Below the pieces are notes generated by a model. That model had not been told where the DNA came from and did not search any database. It saw only the letters and a program-made list of their open reading frames with translations. This document shows, piece after piece, positions 15,956 to 24,880 of a DNA stretch of 30,139 nucleotides (position 1 is its first letter; every line of letters starts with the position of its first letter). Both the position numbers and the translations under genes were made by a program. The stretch spans positions 1 through 30,139 of the forward strand of contig CALAVG010000222.1 of the NCBI GenBank assembly GCA_937892275.1, written 5' to 3'. The stretch comes from an uncultured Methanomicrobiales archaeon (GTDB lineage: Archaea; Thermoplasmatota; Thermoplasmata; Methanomassiliicoccales; Methanomethylophilaceae).

Positions 15956-17605
15956 TCACTCTTCGACATTGATGACGATCTTATCGACATACCTTACGTC
16001 GGAGGGGGCCTCACCCAGTTGATAATCGGTCGAGGTCGTCTCACCGTAATAGTATCCGCTGGTGGAGAAGGTCTTGTATTCCTTGCTGAACTCGGAATAA
16101 CCACTGAGATCGGTTCCGAGGAGCCCCACAGCCATGTGTCCGCTCATCAGGATCAAAGCGGATTCGTACCCCATACCCTTGTATATGGCACTGGCCAGGA
16201 TCGATGTATCCTCACAGTCTCCCATGTTGAGATACAGCGTCTCCACGGGGAAGTTCCAGTATTCGCTCTCGTTGTGGGAGTCCGAATCGTATTCGTACGG
16301 GATGGCCTGCGTGAAAGCAAGGATACATCCTGCGGTCTCGATATCAGTCCATCCGTATATCGTCTGCAGTCCCTTGAACTGCTCCACTAGGCTGAGGATA
16401 TACTTGTCGACGACAACGAATTGGGAACCATGATTCTGGCGGTCCTTGGAATCGTCACACCTCTCCGATACGGGCAGCTTGTCCATGTATCCGATATAAT
16501 CGCGGTACCTGATGTCCAATGAGATATCCGATATGGTTAGATCGCCGTAATCGAACTTATAATCAATACTGAGGTCACCGTCTACGAACAGAATCCTGTA
16601 ACCGTTGTATTCCTTCCCATCCGCTGTGGTGCCCTCGATGGTCATGCGGTAATCTCCGGGTACATCGAACACGTAAGTGGGTGCGGCACCTTCGACCGTC
16701 ACCGTCTCCCCGACATCCCCGGTGTTCCTGTAGAACGGTGTAATCTCCCACTTGGCAGATGTCAGTTCGGTCCCTGCTGTCAGTGTGACCTCTGTACCGG
16801 ATTCGTATGTACTATCAACGCCTTCGTTCAGTGCGTAGAGGACCTTGTCACTAGTTATGTTGAATCTGTAAGTGCGTTCCTTGGAAACGGGTTCGGCCGC
16901 AGAGACATCGAAATCATACCAGCCGTAGAAATCATCACCTGTGGCGGTGAGAGTGACCTCCTCTCCGATCTGATACTTGCCTTCTCCGAATACGGTTATG
17001 TTCTCATCGGCATAGACCTTGACATTGAAATCTATCTTAACATCTACCTTGTCGGTTGTTTTGTAATACAGCTTGGAGGTTATGACAACCTTCTGTATTC
17101 CGACACCGGATACGGATTCGGCCTCCACATAGTATGCGATCCCGTCATCAACACCTATCCACTGATCCTCCGTGTGACCAATGACCTCGTTGGTGAGCCT
17201 TATATGACGGCATTCCTGCTGCCCATAATACTTGGTCTTGATGATCTCGATACCAATCTCCGTCTCGGTGTAATCGCTGTCCATACCCCATTCGTTCGAC
17301 TCCCCCGTTATGGTCTGCGTTTGCCATCCAATCCTATAGGTACGTTCATATGCGTAGTTGATGAACCAGTAATCAGTATCCTCATTCATATACAGCAACG
17401 TGTTCTGAGCTGTTCCCGTATATGTCGCGGTGTATGTGAAAGTAGATTCCGTCCCTTCGGTCTCGAAGATCGTCCTCTCACCTACATGATCCCTCCAATC
17501 ATCCTCTCCGCCGCCTCCGTTGAATACGCCTGTGGCGAAAGCCGCTCCGACGCATGCTCCGATGACGACGGCGACCATGAGTACTGCCACCGTTGTTCTT
17601 CCCAT
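15956..17605 (-). CDS. Surface-anchored transglutaminase-like protein
   Basis: A 549-residue protein with one N-terminal membrane segment (about residues 4-26, TTVAVLMVAVVIGACVGAAF) and a glycine-rich linker, so the rest is extracytoplasmic. Domains in order: a beta-rich region to about 185; an InlB-type B-repeat-like unit (about 192-230, KVYADENITVFGEGKYQIGE then TLTATGDDFYGWYDF); a PKD/Ig-like unit (about 265-350, ending VFDVPGDYRMTIEG); and a transglutaminase-like domain with the cysteine C464 in NMGDCEDTS, H490 in SGHMAVG and D495 in GTDLSG as the likely triad. In this superfamily such domains are often proteases or crosslinking enzymes; substrate unknown. The ATG at 17605 has GGTGAG just upstream. 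It may process or crosslink envelope proteins such as the neighbouring giant protein, which is inference from proximity. Confidence 0.85.
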   Translation of the reverse strand: MGRTTVAVLMVAVVIGACVGAAFATGVFNGGGGEDDWRDHVGERTIFETEGTESTFTYTATYTGTAQNTLLYMNEDTDYWFINYAYERTYRIGWQTQTITGESNEWGMDSDYTETEIGIEIIKTKYYGQQECRHIRLTNEVIGHTEDQWIGVDDGIAYYVEAESVSGVGIQKVVITSKLYYKTTDKVDVKIDFNVKVYADENITVFGEGKYQIGEEVTLTATGDDFYGWYDFDVSAAEPVSKERTYRFNITSDKVLYALNEGVDSTYESGTEVTLTAGTELTSAKWEITPFYRNTGDVGETVTVEGAAPTYVFDVPGDYRMTIEGTTADGKEYNGYRILFVDGDLSIDYKFDYGDLTISDISLDIRYRDYIGYMDKLPVSERCDDSKDRQNHGSQFVVVDKYILSLVEQFKGLQTIYGWTDIETAGCILAFTQAIPYEYDSDSHNESEYWNFPVETLYLNMGDCEDTSILASAIYKGMGYESALILMSGHMAVGLLGTDLSGYSEFSKEYKTFSTSGYYYGETTSTDYQLGEAPSDVRYVDKIVINVEE

Positions 17606-17737
17606 TCTATCTCACCTTCTCGGCGTGAACATTGCTGACACGCTTCTCTGTCCCGCGTAATGATTGAATGGATTTTAAGGGTGACTTTTCAATCTCCGGA
17701 AGGGTGATGGTTTAGCTGCTATTGATTAAGGTACTAC

Positions 17738-17746
17738 CTTTATATT
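17738..17746 (+). promoter_or_regulatory. TATA box of the 17781 gene
   Basis: CTTTATATT lies about 39 bases before the ATG, leaving a leader of only about a dozen bases without a clear Shine-Dalgarno sequence. Confidence 0.55.
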
Positions 17747-17780
17747 CTCCGAGAGCATACGGATTTCTGGATGGGATAGC

Positions 17781-18230
17781 ATGAGTGTAAACTCAAACTA
17801 CAGCAGCGTAAGCTCTCAAGGCTTTTTCGGCAAAATGAAGTCGAACAGACCTGCACCTATGCAGGAGTCCAAGCCAAAGAGGACATTCACCAATGCGGAA
17901 TACTCGAATGGTATCCGTCAGGTGAGCAAGAGCGGTTATGAAGTGTACAATGTGGAAGACTCCGGAGAGATTTTCATCGCGAAGGCTCCCGAGAGCGCAT
18001 TCTTGAACGACGGAGAGGACCTCATCGTCAAGGCGGAGTCCGGCAAGATGGTCGGACTGTACAGGCCCAAGACGGAAGTCAAGATCGAGACCGTGGAACC
18101 CAAGAAGAACAGCGTTCCGGTCAACATGATGTTCCTCAGCGTCAAGCGCGGATCCGACCTCCAGGTCGACGCGTTCACAGGGACATACAACAACGGCGTC
18201 CTGAAGAAGGCCGCCAAGGAAACCCAGTGA
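17781..18230 (+). CDS. Hypothetical protein, 149 residues
   Basis: The first 45 residues are polar and look disordered (serine-rich, then SNRPAPMQESKPKRTFTNAE). The remainder is probably a beta-rich fold with alternating hydrophobics (EVYNVEDSGEIFIAKAP, DLIVKAESGKMVGLYRPKTE, VNMMFLSVKRGSDLQVDAFT). There is no signal peptide or membrane segment. I cannot assign a family. It has its own promoter; the following ilvC gene is 156 bases away with a separate AT-rich promoter region, so they need not be co-transcribed. Confidence 0.75.
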   Translation: MSVNSNYSSVSSQGFFGKMKSNRPAPMQESKPKRTFTNAEYSNGIRQVSKSGYEVYNVEDSGEIFIAKAPESAFLNDGEDLIVKAESGKMVGLYRPKTEVKIETVEPKKNSVPVNMMFLSVKRGSDLQVDAFTGTYNNGVLKKAAKETQ

Positions 18231-18386
18231 ATCATCACATTAAACATACCTGGCGATATCGAGGCATCTCCCCCTTGCAGCATAGATATGGCCGGGTTTT
18301 TACCATATTCTGGTTTCAGCCTGACTCTTCTTCATAAAATTATTAATCCCACATTACTAGTAAAGATAGACAGCAAGGTGCGATCG

Positions 18387-19373
18387 ATGCAGCTCTATCA
18401 CGAAGAAGACGTAGACATGCACATCCTCGATGGGAAGAGGATAGCCGTTCTGGGGTACGGTTCCCAGGGAAGGGCACAGGCCCTCTGTTTCCGGGATTCC
18501 GGACTGGACGTCGTTGTCGGTGTGAGAAGGAACGGAGCCTCCTGGGAGAAGGTCAAGGAGGACGGTCTGAAGGTATGCGAGTTCGCTAATGCGGTCAAGG
18601 ATGCGGACATCGTCATGATGCTCCTTCCGGACGAGATACAGCCCAAGGTCTACTACGACTTCGTGGAGAAGAACATGAAGAGGGGAGCGGCATTGGAATT
18701 CGCCCATGGATTCGCTATAACATACGGCACCATCGTCCCCAGGGACGACATCGACGTCATCATGATGGCCCCCAAGGGTCCCGGGAACGGTGTAAGGAAG
18801 ATGTTCCTGGAGGGATACGGGGTGCCAGCGCTGGTTAGCGTGCACCAGGATGTCTCTGGACATGCCAGGGAGACCGTCTTCGCTCTGGCAAAGGCCATAG
18901 GCGCCACCCACCCCGGAGCGTTCGAACAGTCGTTCAGGAACGAGGCCTTCACCGACCTGTTCGGAGAACAGGCGGTACTCTGTGGAGGACTCACAGAGCT
19001 CATCAGGATGGGATTCGATACGCTCGTCGAGGGAGGATACCCCCCGGAGATGGCATACATAGAGACGCTCCACGAGACCAAGCTGATCACCGACATGATC
19101 AACAAGGGCGGATTCAGCATGATGTGGGGGGAGGTCTCGAACACCGCCGAGTTCGGCGGACTCACAAGAGGTCCCAGGATCCTCAACGAACAGTCAAGGG
19201 AGGCCATGAGACAGATCCTGAAGGAGATTGAGGACGGTACCTTCAAGAACGAATGGACCGCCGACTGGGATGACGACCTCGCCAGACTGAAGAGCATGGA
19301 AGAAGCTCAGAAGAAACTCCAGGTCGAGACCGTCGGTAAAGAGGTACGCAGCCTCTTCCAGAAGAGGGATTGA
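18387..19373 (+). CDS. ilvC: Ketol-acid reductoisomerase
   Basis: A 328-residue class I KARI, the second step of valine, leucine and isoleucine synthesis: Mg-dependent isomerisation and NAD(P)H reduction of acetohydroxy acids. GYGSQGRAQ at residues 23-31 is the cofactor motif, H107 lies in EFAHGFAI, and the metal-binding acids are in FTDLFGEQAVLCGG and later ISNTAEFGG-like SNTAEFGG. The length is normal only if translation starts at ATG 18387, which also has AAGGTG 7 bases upstream; the frame is open to 18288, but those 33 residues are not part of the family. An AT-rich promoter-like stretch (ATAAAATTATTAAT) lies at about 18333-18347. No acetolactate synthase gene is adjacent. Confidence 0.95.
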   Translation: MQLYHEEDVDMHILDGKRIAVLGYGSQGRAQALCFRDSGLDVVVGVRRNGASWEKVKEDGLKVCEFANAVKDADIVMMLLPDEIQPKVYYDFVEKNMKRGAALEFAHGFAITYGTIVPRDDIDVIMMAPKGPGNGVRKMFLEGYGVPALVSVHQDVSGHARETVFALAKAIGATHPGAFEQSFRNEAFTDLFGEQAVLCGGLTELIRMGFDTLVEGGYPPEMAYIETLHETKLITDMINKGGFSMMWGEVSNTAEFGGLTRGPRILNEQSREAMRQILKEIEDGTFKNEWTADWDDDLARLKSMEEAQKKLQVETVGKEVRSLFQKRD

Positions 19374-19377
19374 TACC

Positions 19378-19758
19378 ATGAGCAGACTGATCATCAGGGC
19401 AAGGAACGAGAACTTCGAAGCGGAACTTGACGACTCCGATATCTCCAACGCTATCTGGCTCGAGTGCCCTCACAAACTTGACATCAACATGCTTGGCTCT
19501 ATGATCTACTGCGAGCTCCCTCTGAAGGTATTGCTTCCCAAGGAGAACCGCACTCAGGACATGGAGGTCGGCGACATTGCATACTGGCCCGGACCAGGTG
19601 CGTTCTGCATATTCTTCGGACCTACTCCTCTGAGCGGAGAGGACGGCAAGCCTGTAGCGCCCTATCCGATGATAAAGATCGGAAAGGTCCTGGGAGACTG
19701 CTCCGGACTGTCAGAGGCCGGGGACAGACAGAGATTGACCCTGGACCAATCCTTCTAA
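19378..19758 (+). CDS. Cyclophilin-like fold protein (TM1367 / PF04126 type)
   Basis: A 126-residue protein resembling the small cyclophilin-like family known from Thermotoga TM1367 and many archaea: LDDSDISNAIWLECPHKLDI, a GSMIYCELPLKV strand, then DIAYWPGPGAFCIFFGPTPLS, the most characteristic stretch. The fold resembles eukaryotic cyclophilin, but the usual peptidyl-prolyl isomerase residues are not conserved in this family, so activity is unproven. It starts 4 bases after the ilvC stop and is probably co-transcribed with it; a functional link to branched-chain amino acid synthesis is not known. It ends in TAA, back to back with the convergent M24 peptidase gene with no spacer. Confidence 0.82.
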   Translation: MSRLIIRARNENFEAELDDSDISNAIWLECPHKLDINMLGSMIYCELPLKVLLPKENRTQDMEVGDIAYWPGPGAFCIFFGPTPLSGEDGKPVAPYPMIKIGKVLGDCSGLSEAGDRQRLTLDQSF

Positions 19759-20847
19759 TCAGACGATCGTGAACGAATGGTCGAAATCAGTCAGGATCTC
19801 GCATCCGTTCTCGGTCACCAGGATTGTATCCTCGATCCTTATTCCTCCGACCCCGGAGATGTAGATACCGGGTTCGGCGGACACTATGTTACCGGCATGG
19901 AGGACCTGATCCGATCTCGGGGACACCGATATGGCCTGGTGGACATCCATCCCGATACCGTGACCGAATGAATGTATGAATGTGCCTTTGAATTCTGAAT
20001 CGTCGATGATCTTCCTTGCAGCCAGATCGGCAGCGTTGGCGTTGGCACCGTCGTGATATTCCGCGATACCGGCTAGCTGTGCCTCCCTGACGACCTCGTA
20101 TGCCCTCTCGAGTATCTCCGGGGGCTTTCCAAGGAACAGAGTCCTGGTCATGTCGGAGCAGTACCTGTCATACTTGGTCCCGAAATCGAACAGCGCCGTG
20201 TCACCCTTCTTGAGCCTGTAGTCGCAAGGCATGTGGTGCGGCTGTGCCGAATAAGGTCCGAATGCTGCGATAGTATCGAAGGCATTCCCTGATCCTCCGA
20301 GCTCGCGCATCCTGTTGTCCATCCTGGCGGCGACCTCCTTCTCGGAGACTCCCTCGGACAGATAATCGGGCAGTTCCTTGGCCACGGTTGATGATATCTT
20401 GCAGGCCTTCTTGGTGGCCTCTATCTCCTTCACATCCTTGACGGACACCGTATTGTCGATCGCCTTACCGGCATCGACAACCTCGATTCCCTCCACGATC
20501 CTCTTAACATAGGAGACCATGGCATGGGTGCTGGAATGGGTGTTGAATCCTACCTTCTTGCAGCCTTTGAGGGCATCCTTGAGGAAGTTCTCCCTCTCCT
20601 TGGCATCGTGGTAGACGCAGATGTTACCGACACCTTCCCTGGCGGATTCCTCCTCGAGGGGGTTGACTATGACATCCAAAGAACCGTCACAGCGCACGAC
20701 GGCGAAACAGCTCTCGAACACTCCTCCGGGCTGTTCGCAAAGATACCAGAATGTTGAATCGAGGAAGGGTTCCCCGTCGTTCATTATGACGACGGCATCC
20801 ATGCCTTCGGCATTCTCGATGAGCCTCTCGGCCCTTGTCTTCTGCAT
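19759..20847 (-). CDS. M24 family metallopeptidase (Xaa-Pro aminopeptidase-like)
   Basis: A 362-residue pita-bread peptidase. The N-terminal creatinase-type domain spans about residues 1-130, followed by the catalytic domain. The five metal ligands are visible: D in FDFGTKYDRY, D in CSDMTRT, H in FGHGIGMDVH, E in SAEPGIY and E in RIEDTILV. This matches dipeptidases and aminopeptidases P that cleave Xaa-Pro bonds; the exact substrate cannot be told. I chose ATG 20847 (MQKTRAERL) because the open frame continues upstream only as a shadow inside the preceding gene. It starts 5 bases after the aspartate dehydrogenase stop, so both are in one unit. Confidence 0.92.
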   Translation of the reverse strand: MQKTRAERLIENAEGMDAVVIMNDGEPFLDSTFWYLCEQPGGVFESCFAVVRCDGSLDVIVNPLEEESAREGVGNICVYHDAKERENFLKDALKGCKKVGFNTHSSTHAMVSYVKRIVEGIEVVDAGKAIDNTVSVKDVKEIEATKKACKISSTVAKELPDYLSEGVSEKEVAARMDNRMRELGGSGNAFDTIAAFGPYSAQPHHMPCDYRLKKGDTALFDFGTKYDRYCSDMTRTLFLGKPPEILERAYEVVREAQLAGIAEYHDGANANAADLAARKIIDDSEFKGTFIHSFGHGIGMDVHQAISVSPRSDQVLHAGNIVSAEPGIYISGVGGIRIEDTILVTENGCEILTDFDHSFTIV

Positions 20848-20852
20848 AGGGA

Positions 20853-21659
20853 TCAGATCCCTATCCACTGGTTCTTCACGATCCTCTGGAGCGCGGAAAT
20901 GGCAGAGTATACGTACAGGCTGGACGTCCTCGGGTTGACCTCCAGAGGGACGTTGCATGTGCGGGTGGTCATCTCTCCGAAATCCCCTTTGATCTTGAGC
21001 TCGTGAGAGTTGACCTTGATGTGGGGGTCCGCGGATATGGTGACCTTGGTCTTGTCGAATCCGATTCCCATGATACTGACGATAGCTGCGACGTTCACCA
21101 GTCTGGGGAAGAGCTGTACAGCCTCCCTGGCGGTACCGGAGAACAGTTCGGTCTTCCCCTTTAGGGCATCGACATCGATCCCCAGCTTCTTCACGTGTTC
21201 GTTGTCCACGAAGTTGAGGGGAGGCATGATGGTGTGGAGCTCCACATCGATGAGATTTCCGACCGTGGATGAACTGAGACCATCCGTTCCACAGATTGCA
21301 CCTGAAGGGATGTACACCTTGGCCTCGCACTGGGCGGCCTTATCGATGACACTCTGTCTGAAATCGTCGTCCACAAGCGCCCCTACAGACATGACCATTA
21401 TGTCGACGCCTCTCGCGACGACCTTGGGGATGATATCCTTGGCTGCCTGCTGTGTGGCACATTCGATCACCAGATCACAATGATAGAGCTCCTCGTCGAT
21501 ATTATCGATGATCTCGCCCTTGTTAATCTCATCATTGATCTTCTCGGCACGTTTCCTATCCTCGTCAAGGAGGTAGATCCTCTTGACTTCCATCATATTA
21601 TCCGCGGCCAATGCGAGCTGTGTGCCCCTCGAACCGCAGCCTACGATCGTAATGCGCAT
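20853..21659 (-). CDS. nadX: L-aspartate dehydrogenase
   Basis: A 268-residue Rossmann enzyme of the archaeal aspartate dehydrogenase family, which oxidises L-aspartate to iminoaspartate with NAD(P) for quinolinate and NAD synthesis, replacing aspartate oxidase NadB. The N-terminal MRITIVGCGSRG is the nucleotide-binding motif; other conserved parts are IECATQQAAKD, VMSVGALVD, IPSGAICGTDGL and the C-terminal NPRTSSLYVYSAISALQRI. ATG 21659 is chosen because the Rossmann strand starts there and AGGGG lies upstream; the frame extends to 21782 without family similarity. Its usual partners nadA and nadC are absent here; it is instead paired with an M24 peptidase. Confidence 0.93.
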   Translation of the reverse strand: MRITIVGCGSRGTQLALAADNMMEVKRIYLLDEDRKRAEKINDEINKGEIIDNIDEELYHCDLVIECATQQAAKDIIPKVVARGVDIMVMSVGALVDDDFRQSVIDKAAQCEAKVYIPSGAICGTDGLSSSTVGNLIDVELHTIMPPLNFVDNEHVKKLGIDVDALKGKTELFSGTAREAVQLFPRLVNVAAIVSIMGIGFDKTKVTISADPHIKVNSHELKIKGDFGEMTTRTCNVPLEVNPRTSSLYVYSAISALQRIVKNQWIGI

Positions 21660-21880
21660 GGGAACCCCTACAGGCTTTTCAGTTAAAATAGGAATCCCTA
21701 AAAAGCGTAGATAAATGACCTCTGATTTGTCAATCCAGCAGTTACGGATGCCCCATCTGGGAATCGTGAAGGACAAAGGCACACAGAATCATATCCTCGA
21801 ACGCTCCATCGAATGTGTTTTATCTGTTAGTTCGATGTTCAATTGTTTCGTCAGACGACCTGACGAGGAGTTGGTCGATT

Positions 21881-22888
21881 ATGGAGCGCAAAGATATCTT
21901 CCCAGTTCTCACTGCGGTACTCGTTATCGCGTTGGTCCTTTTCGGGGAGATCATCGTATCGACCGATTCCCATGACGATTTCTCGACATCCGTCGCAGCG
22001 GACGGGGATGATGTCCAGATCACCATCGAATCCCGCAGGCCCCTCGTCTATACGGCGGTCTCGCTAATCGATTCACTGGATACACCGAAAACAGTTTCAG
22101 TATTCTACGATAAGAACTACATGTCCGCTGCCGAGAGCGGTGTAGCCTCCACAGGAGGAAGAGCGCTCGATGAGAACTATTACGTCGAACAGATCGACGC
22201 CACCCTGAAGGTCCGCGGCATAGATTATTCCAAGATCGTCGATGCCAAAGGTCTGGCAGAGGTCATGTCCAAGGACGGTAAGGACAATGCCATAATTGTC
22301 ATATCGGGATCCCTCCCGGATACGGTCTACGATGGCACATCTGACTCGCTCGTCCTGGATTGGATCGGGTCCGGAGGAAGGCTCTATTGGATAGGAGGTG
22401 TCCTCGGAAAGTACATCTCCCATACTGATTCCCTCGAGACGGTGGAATTCGGGACCTCGCTTTTCCTGGGTTCCGAATGCATTGATGACACCCAAAGCAG
22501 AGGTTACAACCTCATAGACAACGGGTTCCGCGATGCATTCTACGTTCAAAGCAACCTGACCACGTTCGGGGTGGACACATCCAAGCTTCCGGACGATGTC
22601 GATTACCTTTCACTCGGATTCACGGACGGCGACCACTCTAGCATCACCGTGGTAGGATCCGGAGAAGGACTGATATGTGTGATCGGCGGGGAATACACGA
22701 TCCGCCAACGCATGGATCTGGCACAGATGGTCGCCTCCGGGATCGGACCGGATACCGCGATCGTAGACACAGCGGTAGGGTCCGTTTCAGGGACCGAGAT
22801 AATTTCCCTCCAGAAAGGGGATCACGTATACGTCACGATAGGCGGATATTTCCCTGTCTATGCGGAAGGACACGAGGTGACGGAATGA
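21881..22888 (+). CDS. Membrane-anchored extracytoplasmic protein, unknown function
   Basis: A 335-residue protein with an N-terminal hydrophobic segment (about residues 8-27, FPVLTAVLVIALVLFGEIIV) followed by STDSHDDF, so most of it is outside the membrane. The body contains alternating strands and loops such as NAIIVISGSLPDTVYDG, LDWIGSGGRLYWIGGVLGKY and GEGLICVIGGEYTIRQRMD, which suggest a Rossmann/glutaminase-like alpha-beta fold without visible catalytic residues. The start at ATG 21881 has GAGGAG about 10 bases upstream; the frame is open to 21815. Its stop overlaps the next gene's start (ATGA), so it is tightly coupled to the GT-C type glycosyltransferase and probably acts with it on a surface glycan or lipid-linked sugar. 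Confidence 0.78.
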   Translation: MERKDIFPVLTAVLVIALVLFGEIIVSTDSHDDFSTSVAADGDDVQITIESRRPLVYTAVSLIDSLDTPKTVSVFYDKNYMSAAESGVASTGGRALDENYYVEQIDATLKVRGIDYSKIVDAKGLAEVMSKDGKDNAIIVISGSLPDTVYDGTSDSLVLDWIGSGGRLYWIGGVLGKYISHTDSLETVEFGTSLFLGSECIDDTQSRGYNLIDNGFRDAFYVQSNLTTFGVDTSKLPDDVDYLSLGFTDGDHSSITVVGSGEGLICVIGGEYTIRQRMDLAQMVASGIGPDTAIVDTAVGSVSGTEIISLQKGDHVYVTIGGYFPVYAEGHEVTE

Positions 22889-24213
22889 CATTCTTCAGCG
22901 ATACCCGCATGATGTGCAAGGGGATGCTGATCGTCGTCGCGGTCGGCCTTATCGCAAGGGCGGCCCTCGGATACCTTCTGGAATTCAACAACGATGTTAC
23001 GGCCTGGACAATGACCATCGGCAACTTCGAGGCTGGTGCAGGACTCTACGAGATGGCAGGATACTACTATCCGCCGGTCTGGGGATACATCCTCGGTGTA
23101 TTCTCAGAATTCCTAGCACTCACAGGGGTCGACGCATGGGGCGACATCTTCCCTCAGCTTCTGTTCACGGAGGATTGGGAGGATGCCACACTTTCCACGC
23201 CCGCCTTCAACATGGCCCTCACCGTGATGCTCACAATCTCCGATCTCATCGTATCATTCCTGATCTATTGGCTCATCAAACGCCAGACCGGGGATATGGT
23301 GAAAGCAAAGATCGGATTCGCACTCTTCTTCATCGGTATCAACGTCATATTCGTCTGCGGATGCTGGGGACAGTTCGATTCCATATCCGCTCTCATGGCG
23401 CTGCTGTGCGTCTGCCTGCTGCTATCGAACAAGGATTTCCTAGCAGGTATGATGTTCACCCTGGCGACGCTCCTGAAACTTTTCCCGGGTTTCCTCATCT
23501 TCATCCTTGTAGCTTACGTAGTGGTCAAGAGGGATGATTGGAGAACGGGCGTGGTCAAGGCCGGAGTAGGTGCAGCCCTGATGCTTGCCGTTCTCATGGT
23601 ACCTCCCATCATGGACGGAACGGTCATGGACAGCGTCGCATTCCTTACGGCACGTGCAGAGGGTGCAAACGAAGGCATCGCCGCTGCGGCATTGAAGTAC
23701 AGTTCCCTTCTTATCTATCCGCTGATCCTGATCCTGGAGATACTGATAGCATACAAGCTCATCAAGAACCACGGCGACGAGGGCATCGATTCCAGGTTCA
23801 TATGGTTCGTATTCCTGGCGGCCCTGGTCCTGTTCATCTATCCAAGTACACCCCAGTACCTGATCCTGCTGATGCCGTTCGTGATAGTTGCGGCCATGAT
23901 CTACGAGAACAGACTGATTAAGCCTACCCTGTTGCTCATGGTGGGTTCGACGATATTCATGCTCCCGTCCCTGCCTATGCTGCTCGGAACGGTGACATTC
24001 TACGACGGATTCATGTCGTTCGACCAGTGGATGTCCCTTTACGACCTGTTCTACAGCGGATCGATCGGCCTTACTTACATCATTGCCGGGATCGGTGCGA
24101 CCATACAGTACGCCGCATGGCTGTGGATTGGCATCATCGCACTGGATCATATGGGCATAGATCTGAAAAAGAGGATCCTAGGCAGAATTCACCCGGAAGC
24201 AGGAACGGACTGA
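22885..24213 (+). CDS. Polytopic GT-C fold glycosyltransferase-like protein
   Basis: A 442-residue integral membrane protein with about ten to eleven hydrophobic segments. The first helix is followed by an acidic luminal-type loop (EFNNDVTAW ... YYYPPVWGY), and the middle contains LLKLFPGFLI and near the C-terminus YPSTPQYLILLMPF. This layout matches lipid-phosphate-sugar dependent mannosyltransferases and related GT-C families (PIG-M/GT87-like). It would transfer a sugar from a polyprenyl phosphate donor on the outer face of the membrane; donor and acceptor are unknown. The start ATG overlaps the preceding stop by ATGA. Together with the upstream membrane-anchored protein it forms a two-gene envelope unit. 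Confidence 0.8.
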   Translation: MTFFSDTRMMCKGMLIVVAVGLIARAALGYLLEFNNDVTAWTMTIGNFEAGAGLYEMAGYYYPPVWGYILGVFSEFLALTGVDAWGDIFPQLLFTEDWEDATLSTPAFNMALTVMLTISDLIVSFLIYWLIKRQTGDMVKAKIGFALFFIGINVIFVCGCWGQFDSISALMALLCVCLLLSNKDFLAGMMFTLATLLKLFPGFLIFILVAYVVVKRDDWRTGVVKAGVGAALMLAVLMVPPIMDGTVMDSVAFLTARAEGANEGIAAAALKYSSLLIYPLILILEILIAYKLIKNHGDEGIDSRFIWFVFLAALVLFIYPSTPQYLILLMPFVIVAAMIYENRLIKPTLLLMVGSTIFMLPSLPMLLGTVTFYDGFMSFDQWMSLYDLFYSGSIGLTYIIAGIGATIQYAAWLWIGIIALDHMGIDLKKRILGRIHPEAGTD

Positions 24214-24852
24214 TCAGCACCTGCCTTCCCATTCGGCCATGAACTCGTCCAAATACCCGACCATGTAATCATGCCTGGCCTGCGCCATGTCCTTGGCAGT
24301 ATGAGTGTTCATCATATCCTTCAGGAGCAGAAGCTTCTCGTAGAAGTGGTTCACGGATGTGCCCTGATTGGCGAAGTATTCCTTCTCGGACATACCCTCC
24401 TTCGGACCCTCTCCGGGGATGTGCATAGCACGTCCCTTGCTGCCACCGTAGGCGAATGCCCTGGCGATGCCAATCGCTCCGATGGCATCCATACGGTCGG
24501 CGTCCTGGACTATCTTGCCTTCCAGCGTCGAAGGGGTCACTGAGTCCTTACCCTTGAAGGATACCTGGGAGATGATCTCGTAGATGAGGTCCTGGTCCTT
24601 TACAGGTATGTGCTCGGAGTCCATAAACCTCCTGGCGTTCGCGAAACCGTTGTCCCCGAAGAGCTTGCGGTCATCGACATCGTGCAGCAGAGCGGCAAGA
24701 CGGACTATGTCCATATCCCCGCCCTCCTTGGAGCATATCGTGCGTGCCAGGTCGTGGACCCTGATTGTATGGTACAGATCGTGTCCGCTGCTGTCACCCT
24801 CGAATACCCCCTTCGCGAACTCCTTCGCCCTGTCGAAGACCGATTCATCCAT
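24214..24852 (-). CDS. HD domain phosphohydrolase
   Basis: A 212-residue HD-superfamily protein resembling the E. coli YedJ type. Metal ligands: H33 in RVHDLA, H57-D58 in LLHDVDD, and an aspartate in VQDADRMDAIGAIG. The segment ARAFAYGGSKGRAMH and the C-terminal NHFYEKLLLLKDMMNT are typical of this subgroup. It probably cleaves phosphate from a nucleotide or related small molecule; the substrate is not known. I chose ATG 24852; the frame is open to 24939 but that part lies over the archease start region and a TATA-like element. No Shine-Dalgarno precedes 24852 and the AT element is about 33 bases upstream, which suggests a nearly leaderless transcript. Confidence 0.87.
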   Translation of the reverse strand: MDESVFDRAKEFAKGVFEGDSSGHDLYHTIRVHDLARTICSKEGGDMDIVRLAALLHDVDDRKLFGDNGFANARRFMDSEHIPVKDQDLIYEIISQVSFKGKDSVTPSTLEGKIVQDADRMDAIGAIGIARAFAYGGSKGRAMHIPGEGPKEGMSEKEYFANQGTSVNHFYEKLLLLKDMMNTHTAKDMAQARHDYMVGYLDEFMAEWEGRC

Positions 24853-24880
24853 TGAGATCGTACGTGGATGGACAGCGATG

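Noticed and set aside
18288..18386. N-terminal extension of IlvC
   Set aside because: The 33 extra residues are not part of the KARI family, and a good ribosome binding site precedes the internal ATG at 18387.
23440..24150. 236-codon minus-strand frame over the GT-C gene
   Set aside because: It is rich in charged and histidine residues, as expected of the antisense of membrane helices, with no recognisable motif.
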